A stretch of 8,291 nucleotides of DNA from Ornithinimicrobium sp. (lineage in GTDB: Bacteria; Actinomycetota; Actinomycetes; Actinomycetales; Dermatophilaceae). The translations under genes were made by a program, and so were the position numbers. The notes beneath the pieces were generated by a model. That model was not told where the DNA came from. It was given only the letters and a program-made list of their open reading frames with translations, and ran no database searches. Below are positions 1-7,300 of this stretch, piece by piece (the stretch's first letter is position 1; every line of letters starts with the position of its first letter). The stretch spans positions 1-8,291 of the forward strand of contig JASKZT010000247.1 in assembly GCA_030145965.1 (NCBI GenBank), read 5' to 3'.

Positions 1-287
1 CCGGACTCGACCTCCATGCACACGTCGGCGCAGCCGCCGCTGCGGACGCTGTTGAGACGCACCCAGCCCGGCAGGGCGTCCCGGGCCGCGCCGTGGGCGG
101 ACTCGCCCAGGCTCTGCGCCCGGGCGGCGTCGCGCGCGGCCTGGTTGGTGGCGTCGACGGCGGAGACCACGGCGACCGACTGGGCGATGACCACCGCCAG
201 GATGAGGAAGATCGGCAGCAGGCCGACGAGGTCGATGGAGACCGCGCCGCGCTCGTCGCGCCGCAGCAGCCCGGTGCGCCGGCTCAT
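1..287 (-). CDS. TadE-like pilus assembly pseudopilin, 3' end outside window
   Basis: This is a small single-pass membrane protein of the TadE/TadF type, minor pseudopilins of the Tad (Flp) pilus. The first 95 codons are visible and the C-terminus lies beyond the window edge. A short basic leader (MSRRTGLLRRDERG) is followed by a hydrophobic segment at about residues 18-43, then a polar region with AARDAARAQSLGESAHGAARDALPG character, as usual after the TadE helix. Gly14 fits a prepilin-peptidase site, but the residue at +5 is Asp19 where pseudopilins usually have Glu. Cysteines at about residues 87 and 91 may form a disulphide outside the cell. The ATG overlaps the TGA of the preceding cpaE-tadE gene (ATGA), and a GGAG lies 8 nt upstream, which supports this start. 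It is the fourth gene of the Tad operon. TadE versus TadF/TadG cannot be settled without the C-terminus. Confidence 0.85.
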   Translation of the reverse strand, partial: MSRRTGLLRRDERGAVSIDLVGLLPIFLILAVVIAQSVAVVSAVDATNQAARDAARAQSLGESAHGAARDALPGWVRLNSVRSGGCADVCMEVES

Positions 288-1801
288 CGGCCCGGCTCCG
301 GCTGCACGGACGCGGACTGCGAGACGCGCATGCCCATGTCGCCGACCGGGATGACCGTGGGCACCGACACCGCCACGCGGACCGAGCTGCCGGAGGAGGA
401 GAAGCTGAAGCCGCCCTCGAAGACCGACGGGACGGCGTCGCGCGCCGCCTGCCCGGCCAGGCCCGCGTCCTGGGTCACCGACATCTCCCGGGCCCCCGCG
501 GTCGCGCCGTGCCGGGCGAAGGCCACGGCCGTCGCGGCGAAGAGCGCCTGGATGGCCACGAGGAAGGCGACGAGGAAGAGCGCCACGGCGAAGGGCAGCT
601 CGACCGCGGCCTGACCGGCCTCCCGGCGGCCGCGGCCGCCGCGCCGTCGCTGGCCGCTGCTGCGGGGCAGGAGGCCGAGCGTCGCGCCGGCGCGGCGGAC
701 GGAGTGGCGGACGCTGCCCTCCTTGACCAGGGGAAGGTTGCCGACGTTGTGCGCCGCCTCGAGCTGGGAGAAGTCGGAGGGGATGGTCGACAGCGGCTCC
801 TTGCCCAGGATGCGGGCGGCCATGTCCGGCTGCACCTCGCGGCGACGGTCGACGCCGTTGAAGAGGAACTCGACCTGCGCCGGGGGCCGGATCGAGAGCC
901 GCTCCCAGTTGGTCAGCGTCGCGCGGGCCGCGTTGATCGAGGCGATGTCGGCGCCGACGACCAGGACGACGTCGTCGGCCATCTCGATGATCGCGGCCTG
1001 GGCGTCCTCGAGCAGGTGGCCCACGTCGACGATGACGATGTCGTAGAGGTAGCGCAGCTGGTGCAGCACCTGGCGCGCGGCCGGCCCGGTCACCTCGTCG
1101 GCCCGCTCCACGTCGCCGGGGGCGCCGAGCACCGAGAAGCCGGCCTCGGCGTCGACGACCACCTCGCGCACGTTGCGGCCGGTGAGCTCGCTGGCCACGT
1201 CGGCGAGGTCGACGAAGTTGCGTCGCGGCTTGACGTCGGAGAAGTAGTGGACCATCCCGCCGCGCAGGGCGCCGTCGACGATGCAGGCGGTGCGGCCGGC
1301 GGCGGCGCACTCCTGGACGAGGAGGACGCCGAGGGTGGTCGTGCCGACGCCGCCCTTGGCGCCGGCGAGCGCGACGACGCGGCCGCGCTCCTCGCGGGCC
1401 TCGCCGCCGGAGTAGTGACGCAGGCCCCGGCTCCAGACGGCGGCCGACTCGAGGCGGTTGCGCACCTCGTCGAGCGACAGCGGCTGGACGAGGACCCCGC
1501 GGGCGCCGAGCTCCATGGCCGACTGGAGGAGCCCGGTGTCGGGGTCCGGTGCCAGGACGAGGACGGCGACGAAGGGGCGACGCGCCTGCAGCTCGCGGAT
1601 GACACCGCGGAAGTCCGCGCGGGCCAGCTCGGTGTGCACGAGGACGACGTCGAGCTCGGGGTCGTCGAGGTGGGAGGCGATCTCGCCGACCTCGGCGCCC
1701 ACCCCGAGGAGCTCGGTGTCGGGCATCTCGGAGATGAGCGACTGGACCGAGGACCGCAGGACCGGGTCCTCGATGACGGCGGTGGCGGTGATGCGGCTCA
1801 C
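284..1801 (-). CDS. cpaE: CpaE/TadZ-type ATPase fused in frame to a TadE-like pseudopilin
   Basis: The 505-residue product joins a Tad pilus localisation ATPase to a pseudopilin. Residues 1-125 resemble a response-regulator receiver domain (DPELDVVLVHTELA), but His-Thr-Glu replaces the phospho-acceptor Asp, as in TadZ proteins. Residues 141-378 form a ParA/MinD-like ATPase: deviant Walker A GAKGGVGTTT (147-156), IVDGALRGG with Asp176, and YDIVIVDVG with Asp259. This half is expected to recruit the pilus machine to its site at the membrane. Residues 380-396 are a basic linker, and residues 397-505 are TadE-like with a membrane helix at about 402-427. No stop lies between the halves. From residue 340 to 405 there is no in-frame ATG, GTG or TTG; the first GTG is Val406, already inside the helix. 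Gly396 with Glu401 at +5 forms a prepilin-peptidase-like motif. The GTG start overlaps the cpaB stop (GTGA), with GGAGGG 8 nt upstream. An assembly error or lost stop codon could also produce the fusion. Confidence 0.85.
   Translation of the reverse strand: MSRITATAVIEDPVLRSSVQSLISEMPDTELLGVGAEVGEIASHLDDPELDVVLVHTELARADFRGVIRELQARRPFVAVLVLAPDPDTGLLQSAMELGARGVLVQPLSLDEVRNRLESAAVWSRGLRHYSGGEAREERGRVVALAGAKGGVGTTTLGVLLVQECAAAGRTACIVDGALRGGMVHYFSDVKPRRNFVDLADVASELTGRNVREVVVDAEAGFSVLGAPGDVERADEVTGPAARQVLHQLRYLYDIVIVDVGHLLEDAQAAIIEMADDVVLVVGADIASINAARATLTNWERLSIRPPAQVEFLFNGVDRRREVQPDMAARILGKEPLSTIPSDFSQLEAAHNVGNLPLVKEGSVRHSVRRAGATLGLLPRSSGQRRRGGRGRREAGQAAVELPFAVALFLVAFLVAIQALFAATAVAFARHGATAGAREMSVTQDAGLAGQAARDAVPSVFEGGFSFSSSGSSVRVAVSVPTVIPVGDMGMRVSQSASVQPEPGR
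296..299 (-). promoter_or_regulatory. Ribosome binding site of the downstream tadE-like gene
   Basis: GGAG on the minus strand lies 8 nt before the ATG at 287. It sits inside the last codons of the cpaE-tadE fusion gene and supports the 4-nt overlapping start. Confidence 0.6.
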
Positions 1802-2520
1802 GAGTCGGACCCTCCGATGTTGGTCAGGTTCTCGGGGGAGAAGATCTGGTCGCTGTCGACCGTGGAGTCGTCGTTGCGGGCCCGCAGCGCCAGGCGCAGC
1901 TTGACGCTGAAGCTCTCGCCGTAGGCGACGCGCAGGGCCTCGTCGGCCGGCAGCGCGAAGGTGATCGGGACGCCGGTGCCGGTGGAGAAGCCGCCACGAC
2001 CGTCCTCCTGGACGACCTCCTCGGGCAGGCCGACGTCGATGACGAGGGCGCCCTGGGCCCACATCTGGCTGGACGGCGGGTCCTCCTCGCTGCCGGGGAA
2101 GGTGGCGATGATGTCGACCCGGTCGCCCGAGCTCACCTTGCCCGCCACGCCGGTCTCCGCGTCGACCATGATCGCGATCTCACGGTGGCCCGTGGCGATG
2201 CCCGGGCGGTCGATGAACATGCCCCGCGAGGCGAAGGTGCCGGCGGCGAAGTCGTTGACCGGCACGAGCCCGACGATGTCGCGGGCGTCGCGCACCGACT
2301 GCGCCGAGGCCCACTTCTCGGGCACCTCGCGCAGCTCCAGGTCACCGGCCGTGACCGGCTCGTAGGCCTCGATGTCCTGCGCCAGAGACACGACGTTGAT
2401 GAAGTTGCCCGCCCGGGAGTTCACGTCGGCGATGAAGGTCAGCACCGCGAAGAAGATCGCGACGGCGCCGATCGCGGAGGCGACCAGGAGAAGGACGCCG
2501 CGACGTTGGCGGGGGTTCAT
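1798..2520 (-). CDS. cpaB: CpaB/RcpC-like SAF-domain pilus assembly protein
   Basis: The 240-residue protein has a short basic N-terminus, one membrane helix (about residues 8-30) and an extracytoplasmic part. Residues about 43-105 form an SAF domain (LAQDIEAYEPVTAGDLELRE, then IVGLVPVNDFAAGTFASRGMF). Residues about 112-212 match the RcpC/CpaB extension (REIAIMVDAETGVAGKVSSG, GDRVDIIATF, FALPADEALRVAYGE, FSVKLRLALR). CpaB proteins are accessory factors of the Tad pilus and pair with the outer-membrane secretin in diderms; no secretin would exist in this monoderm, so the protein probably acts at the cell-wall side of the membrane. The ATG overlaps the upstream stop (ATGA), and AAAGG lies 7 nt before it. 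The frame is open upstream to 3357, but that stretch is Arg/Pro-rich shadow sequence. cpaE follows with a 4-nt overlap. Identification is by domain pattern and context and is fairly secure. Confidence 0.88.
   Translation of the reverse strand: MNPRQRRGVLLLVASAIGAVAIFFAVLTFIADVNSRAGNFINVVSLAQDIEAYEPVTAGDLELREVPEKWASAQSVRDARDIVGLVPVNDFAAGTFASRGMFIDRPGIATGHREIAIMVDAETGVAGKVSSGDRVDIIATFPGSEEDPPSSQMWAQGALVIDVGLPEEVVQEDGRGGFSTGTGVPITFALPADEALRVAYGESFSVKLRLALRARNDDSTVDSDQIFSPENLTNIGGSDS
1810..1815 (-). promoter_or_regulatory. Strong ribosome binding site deciding the GTG start of cpaE
   Basis: GGAGGG on the minus strand lies 8 nt before the GTG at 1801. The reading frame stays open further upstream, to 2062, but that part overlaps cpaB in another frame and looks like shadow sequence. 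This site and the 4-nt overlap fix the start. Confidence 0.7.
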
Positions 2521-3287
2521 GCGGAGGCCTTTCGGTCGGACCGCACGACGCCGCAGAAGTCGCATCGGGCGGTACGGGCGGGTCGGTCGCAGTTGGCGCA
2601 GGAGCGCGCCTGGACGGCGAGGGCGGCGTCGACGATGTCGCGGGTCGGCGTCGTGAGGTAGGAGCGCTCGACGAACCGCGACGTCCCCCACCGGTCTCCG
2701 ACCGGGGTGTCGAGCGTGGGCAGCGGCTCGGGCCCGGCGGGCAGCAGCTCGTCGACCACGAGCTTGGGCGCGGTGCCGGGGTCGAGGGTGGCGGTGAGGA
2801 AGGAGGGCACGGAGGCCGGGCGCTCCGTGGACGAGATGGTCCCGGCCGCGGCGTCGACCCAGAAGCGGGTCCACGGGGCCCAGCCGGCGACGTGCTGCCA
2901 CAGGCTGGGGCGGGGGGAGGAGAGGCCCGAGACGGAGGTGAGCACCGCGTGGGTCACGACGTGGCGCGGGACCTCCCTGGCCACGGCCAGCGCGTCGGCG
3001 GGCGACAGGTCGTCGTGCCGGAGGAGGACCGCGGCGAGGAGCGCCAGCTGGGTCGTGGGCCCCTGCGGCTGCACCCGGGCGAGGCCGGGATGGCCGGCGA
3101 CGGCGCGGGCGATCTCGCTGGAGCGGGCGGTCTGGGCGGGAGCGACGACGAGCACGCCGTCGCGGGCGCCGGAGGCCTCCTGCGCCTCGAGGGCCTCGGT
3201 CGCGGCCAGGAGCACCTCGCCGGCCGCGGCGGTGGCAGGAAGGCCGGGCATCTCGGACCCCGGCAGACCGACGAACAGCAGTGACAC
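2517..3287 (-). CDS. Unrecognised protein with C-terminal zinc ribbon, first gene of the Tad operon
   Basis: I do not recognise this 256-residue protein. It starts with a hydrophobic strand-like segment (VSLLFVGLPG), followed by Ala-rich helical stretches and a second strand-like segment (DGVLVVAPAQTARS), so an alpha/beta fold is plausible. It has no signal peptide or clear membrane helix. Near the C-terminus are two CxxC pairs, Cys230/Cys233 and Cys242/Cys245, with the spacing of a small zinc ribbon (CANC...CDFCG). The middle is Trp-containing (WQHVAGWAPWTRFWVD), with no catalytic motif I can name. The GTG start has GGGAG 9 nt upstream. The stop overlaps the cpaB ATG by 4 nt, so it belongs to the Tad operon as its first gene. 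That context suggests a cytoplasmic regulatory or assembly role, which is inference only. An in-frame ATG at codon 13 is a less likely alternative start. Confidence 0.8.
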   Translation of the reverse strand: MSLLFVGLPGSEMPGLPATAAAGEVLLAATEALEAQEASGARDGVLVVAPAQTARSSEIARAVAGHPGLARVQPQGPTTQLALLAAVLLRHDDLSPADALAVAREVPRHVVTHAVLTSVSGLSSPRPSLWQHVAGWAPWTRFWVDAAAGTISSTERPASVPSFLTATLDPGTAPKLVVDELLPAGPEPLPTLDTPVGDRWGTSRFVERSYLTTPTRDIVDAALAVQARSCANCDRPARTARCDFCGVVRSDRKASA

Positions 3288-3315
3288 GACGCGCGTCTCC
3301 CTCGATGAGGCCCTG

Positions 3316-3335
3316 GACCGAAACCCCTCCCGGTC
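3316..3335 (-). other. Small hairpin in the Tad operon leader
   Basis: GACCG and CGGTC form a perfect 5-bp stem around a 10-nt loop, which on the transcript strand reads GGAGGGGTTT. It lies in the predicted 60-nt 5' leader between the promoter and the first gene. The loop is purine-rich and could pair with anti-Shine-Dalgarno sequence, but no known riboswitch is recognised. It may be chance in GC-rich DNA. Confidence 0.25.
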
Positions 3336-3353
3336 TTGACTGGGCCACGCGGG

Positions 3354-3382
3354 ACATTACCGCAACTCCCGACGATGCCCAA
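3354..3382 (-). promoter_or_regulatory. Sigma70-like promoter of the Tad operon
   Basis: On the minus strand, TTGGGC (3382-3377) and TAATGT (3359-3354) are separated by exactly 17 bp. This fits a housekeeping promoter, with the start of transcription near 3347 and a leader of about 60 nt before the GTG at 3287. It lies in the only sizeable non-coding gap on this strand, directly ahead of the four-gene Tad run. No operator was recognised. Confidence 0.5.
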
Positions 3383-3403
3383 CCGACCTCCGGACGGGCG
3401 CGC

Positions 3404-3425
3404 CAGGCCCGGCGTCCTGGGCCTG
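3404..3425 (-). terminator. Possible terminator hairpin after the RND-lipoprotein-DUF192 operon
   Basis: CAGGCCC and GGGCCTG form a perfect 7-bp stem with an 8-nt loop, starting 11 nt after the DUF192 stop. No T-run follows, so it is not a canonical intrinsic terminator, although T-poor hairpins are common at actinobacterial operon ends. Its position between an operon end and the next promoter supports the call. Confidence 0.4.
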
Positions 3426-3435
3426 ACCTGCGACG

Positions 3436-3828
3436 TCAGGGCCCGGTGGGCCTCTCGGTCGGCGCGACCGTCAGCACGGAGCCGCGGCGGATGCCCCAGG
3501 CCTGCACGCTGCCGGGCATCATCTCGACCGTCGCGCGGGCCCGCAGCCGGGGCCGCGTCATACCCCACCAGGGCTGGAGGGTGCCGGTGCGCAGCACCAC
3601 CCCGGCACGGTCGAGCACCGCGACGTCGATGGCGTAGCGCATGCCGACCATGTGGACGGTCGGGCAGCGGGTGATCCACAGGGCGCCGTCGACGGCGGTG
3701 GAGCCGAGCAGGCCGGTCCGCCGGGAGGAAGGCGTGTCCGCGACGAGCACGGGGGCGACGTCGCGGCCGTCGACGAGGAGGCGCTCCGGTCCCGGCCCGA
3801 GCACGCGCGCCTGCCCCCCGTCGGCCAC
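3436..3828 (-). CDS. DUF192 family protein
   Basis: The 130-residue protein matches the DUF192 pattern along most of its length: SSRRTGLLG (residues 34-42), TVHMVGMRYAIDVAVLD (57-73) with the family's H-x-x-G-M and Asp, a Trp-containing loop, and VEMMPGSVQAWGIRRGSVL (101-119) with the conserved Glu and Gly-x-x-x-G-x-x-x-G-like end. The family is a small beta-rich domain of unknown biochemical role. Many members carry a signal peptide; this one shows none from the GTG start, so it appears cytoplasmic. The start lies 1 nt after the lipoprotein stop (TGAcGTG) with no clear Shine-Dalgarno, so translation probably depends on the upstream gene. It is the last gene of the RND operon and sits just before the Tad operon, so it could belong functionally to either. 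Confidence 0.85.
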   Translation of the reverse strand: MADGGQARVLGPGPERLLVDGRDVAPVLVADTPSSRRTGLLGSTAVDGALWITRCPTVHMVGMRYAIDVAVLDRAGVVLRTGTLQPWWGMTRPRLRARATVEMMPGSVQAWGIRRGSVLTVAPTERPTGP

Positions 3829-3829
3829 G

Positions 3830-4390
3830 TCAGGCGTCCCGGAGGGTGCCCAGCGTCTGCCGGGCGAGCGTCTCGTCGAAGGGGACGGCGAGGTAGGTCA
3901 CGGTGTAGGTCTGGCCCTCGTGCTCCAGGACGAGGACCCAGGTGCGCGCGGCCTCGCCCTCGATGTCGACCTCCAGGTCGAGCAGGGTGGCGGTGCCGCC
4001 GGGCACCTGCGGCAGGACGACCTCGGTCTCCTCGGCGACCTCGCCGAGCGAGCGCGCCTCCTCCAGCGAGGTGGCGACGTCGGTCTCGGCGGTCGGCACC
4101 CCGACGAGGTTGACCGCGGCGCGCCGGCCCCCCTCGAGCTCGCCACGGGCGGTCGCCTGGCTCAGGCCGCCGGAGTCGTCCTGGGCGGTCTCCCAGCCGG
4201 CCGGCACCGAGAGCGCCAGGCCGCCGGCCGCCAGCTCGGTGGCGTCCGCCGGGGGCTCCACGGCCTCGAGCGTCTCCGCGGCGTCCGTCACGGTCGTCGA
4301 CGTCTCCGCCGGCGTGCCGACGGTGTCGTCGGAGCAGCCGGCGAGGGCGAGAGCGCCGACGGCGGTGAGGGCGGCTGCACGTCTGATCAT
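3830..4390 (-). CDS. Secreted lipoprotein, probable PsbP/Mog1-like fold
   Basis: The 186-residue protein begins MIRRAAALTAVGALALAGCS: a basic start, a hydrophobic core and the lipobox LAGC, with Cys19 as the lipidated residue. A Thr/Glu-rich spacer (about 20-50) follows. The globular part (about 54-186) reads GLALSVPAGWETAQ, then an AAVNLVGVP strand, TATLLDLEVDIEGEAARTWV, and TYTVTYLAVPFDE with a closing helix. This layout recalls LpqN/PsbP/Mog1-like lipoproteins of actinobacteria; the fold is inferred, not proven. It is expected to be anchored on the outer face of the membrane. The ATG overlaps the RND stop by one base (TGATG) and no strong ribosome binding site precedes it, so translational coupling is likely. 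The context suggests an accessory role for the transporter. The open frame extends upstream to 7594, but that stretch is Arg/Pro-rich shadow of the RND gene. Confidence 0.85.
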   Translation of the reverse strand: MIRRAAALTAVGALALAGCSDDTVGTPAETSTTVTDAAETLEAVEPPADATELAAGGLALSVPAGWETAQDDSGGLSQATARGELEGGRRAAVNLVGVPTAETDVATSLEEARSLGEVAEETEVVLPQVPGGTATLLDLEVDIEGEAARTWVLVLEHEGQTYTVTYLAVPFDETLARQTLGTLRDA

Positions 4391-7300
4391 CACCGGGTCA
4401 CTGTAGGCGCGGCGGTCCGGCGCGCGGCCCTCCGGCCACTCAGCCCGGTCACCCACCCCGACCCGCGCTCGACGAGCTCGTAGAGCACGGGCACGAGGAT
4501 GAGCGTGAGCAGCGTGGAGCTGAGCAGCCCGCCGATGACGACGATCGCCAGCGGCTGGGAGATGAAGGCCCCGCCGCCGGTCACGGCCAGCGCCATCGGG
4601 GTGAGCGCCAGGATCGTGGCCAGCGCGGTCATGATGATCGGCCGGAGGCGGTGCCGGGAGCCCTCGAAGAGGGCGTCGCGCCGGTCCAGCCCGCGGGCGC
4701 GGTACTGGTTGACGAGGTCGATGAGGACGATCGCGTTGGTGACGACGATGCCGATGAGCATGAGGAGCCCGACCATCGAGGCGACGTCGAGCGCGGTGCC
4801 GGTGAGGAGCAGCAGCCCGATGGAGCCGGTCGCGGCGAAGGGCACCGAGACGAGCAGGATCAACGGCTGCACGAGGGAGTTGAAGGTCGCGACCATGACG
4901 AGGTAGACGATCGCCACCGCCGCGAGCAGCGCGAGGCCGAGGGCGCTGAAGGCCGCCTGCTGGTCGGCCGAGACGCCGCCCAGCTCGACCTGGACCCCGT
5001 CGGGCACGTCGAGGCGCTCCAGCCGCTGCGCGAGCTCGGCGCTGAGCGCGCCCAGGTCGTCGCCCGCGGGGCGGCCGGAGACGGTCGCGGCACGCAGGCC
5101 GTCGACCCGGGTGATCGTCACCGCCTCCTCGACCGTCTCCAGCTCGGCCACGTCGCCGAGGCGCACCGGCAGGTCGTCCGCGCCCCGGGCGACCTCGACG
5201 TCGGTGAGCGCGTCGAGGTCCTGCGCCTCGCCCTGGCGCACGACGACGTCGACCTGGCGGGCGTCGAACTCCACCCGCCCCACGGTCGCGCCGTCGGTCG
5301 CGGCCTGGACGAGCTGGCCCACCTGGGCCTCGGTGACGCCGGCCTCCGCCGCGGCGGCGCGGTCCACCTGCACGCGCAGCGCGGGGACGGTGTCGGTGAG
5401 GTCGTTGACGACGTCGGTGGCCCCGACCTCCCCCAGGAGGGCGCTCACCGACCCCGCGGCCTCGCGCAGGGCGTCCACGTCCTGGGCCTGGACGACGACC
5501 TCGAGGTCGCTGCTGCCCCTCTGCTGCCCGGCGGTGGCGACGATCGAGGCGTCCTCGCCCAGCTTCTCCTCGACGTGCGCGGTGAGCTCCTCGCCGAAGG
5601 CCTCGCCGTCGACACCCTGCTCGAGGGTCATCGCGAAGGTCGCGGTGTTGGCGCCGCTGCCGAGGAAGACGGCCTCGATCCCGCCGGGGCTGCCCGCCAC
5701 GACCTGGTAGGCGCTGACCTCCTCCTGGTCGGCGAGCCACTCCTCCACCTGCCGGGCCTGCTCGTCGGTGTCCGCCAGCCGGGTGCCCGTAGGCAGGGTC
5801 AGGGTGGCCTGCAGCGAGTTCTCCCCGGCCGAGCCGATGAAGTCGGTCTTGAGGAGGGTCGCGGCCCAGCCCGTGCCGGCCAGCAGTGCGGCGGCGAGGA
5901 CGACCGTGATCCACGGGTGGCCGACGGCGCGGCGCAGCACGGGCAGGTAGGCCCGCTGCAGGCGGTCGGGGGCGTCGCGGCCCTCCTCGGTCTCCTCGCC
6001 GTGGCGCGGCGGGGTGCCGCCGGCGAGGAACCAGTAGCCCAGCACCGGGATGATCGTCAGCGCGACGAGGAGCGAGGCCAGCATCGCCAGCGACACCGTG
6101 ACCGCGAAGGGGCGGAACAGCTCGCCCACCTGGCCGGTGACGAAGCCGAGCGGCAGGAAGACGATGACGGTCGTGACCGTCGACGCGGTGATCGCGCCCG
6201 CGACCTCGCGCACCGCGTGCACGATCGTCGATACCTTGTCGACGCCCTCGACGAGGTGCCGCTTGATGTTCTCGATGACGACGATCGAGTCGTCGACGAC
6301 GCGGCCGACGGCGATGGTCAGGCCGCCGAGGGTCAGGATGTTGAGGCTGTAGCCCAGGACCTGCAGGCCGATGAGCGCGATGAGCAGGGACAGCGGGATC
6401 GACACCGCGGTGACGAGCGTGAGCCGCACCGAGAGCAGGAAGACGAGGACCACGAGGATCGCGAAACCGAGGCCCAGCAGGCCCTCGGTCGCCAGGTCCT
6501 CGATCGACTTCTCGATGAACGGCGCGCCGTCGAAGATCGTCACGAGCTCGCCGCCCCCGAGGGCGGTGTCGATCTCGCCGCGCAGGTCCTCCAGGGCGTG
6601 CGAGATCTCCACCGCGTTGCCCTCGGGCGTCTTGGTGACGGCCAGCCCGACGCTGGGCTCGCCGTTGGTGCGGGTGTAGGCGGTGGCGGGGCGGTCCTCC
6701 AGCGTCACCGCGGCGACGTCGCCCAGCGTGGGGATCGCGACCTCGCCCGCCTCCTCGAGGGCGGCCTCGGCCTGCTCGGCCGCGGCGAGGGCCGCTGCCG
6801 CCCCGGCGGCGAGCTCGGGGTCCTGCGGGCTGGACGCCGCGGCCTGCGCCGCCTCGTCGGCGGCGCCCCGGGCCTCGTCGGCCGCCGCCTGCTGCTGGGT
6901 CAGCGCCTGCTGCCGGCCGGCCACCTGCGGGGTCAGGAGCGGCAGGCCCTCCACCTCCTCGACCGAGGTGAGGCGTGAGCCGACCTGCACGGCGAGCTCG
7001 GCGTCGCCGTCGAGGACGGTGCCGCCGGGCACGACGACGCCGTTGGCCTGGAGGAGCTGGGTGACGGCCGGCACCGAGGCGCCGGCCGCGACGGCCTCGT
7101 CGGGGTCGAGGTCGACGGTGACGACCCGGTCGGCGACGCCGGAGAGGGTGGCCGCGCGGACGCCGTCCACGTCCTCGATCTCGGGGACGACGAGCCGCTC
7201 GAGGCGGTCGACGAGGTCGGCCGCGTCCACGCCCTCGCCCCCCGTCGCGGCGAGCTGGATGATCGGGAAGTCGTCGAGGTTGCCCGCGAAGATCTGCGGG

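Noticed and set aside
716..725. AAGGAGGGC on the minus strand near the end of the CpaE half, as a ribosome binding site for a separate tadE gene
   Set aside because: No in-frame ATG, GTG or TTG follows until Val406, about 120 nt further and inside the membrane helix, so it cannot start a normal TadE protein.
509..1924. Plus-strand open frame of 471 codons opposite cpaE
   Set aside because: Its composition is typical of antisense GC-rich sequence (Asp/Glu/Gly/Val/Leu repeats) and no domain is recognisable. The minus strand has clear ATPase motifs.
2521..3357. N-terminal extension of CpaB to an ATG at 3357
   Set aside because: The extension overlaps the zinc-ribbon gene in another frame, is Arg/Pro-rich, and its ATG lies inside the predicted -10 region. 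The ATG at 2520 is followed at once by the expected membrane helix.
6742..6924. GC-rich, repetitive-looking stretch as a DNA repeat
   Set aside because: The repetition comes from Ala-rich codons within the RND gene; no exact repeat unit at the DNA level was found.
4651..6978. Long plus-strand open frame of 775 codons opposite the RND gene
   Set aside because: Its product is Arg/Asp/Gly/Gln-rich with no family pattern, as expected from the antisense of a GC-rich gene. The minus strand encodes a clear, complete RND transporter.
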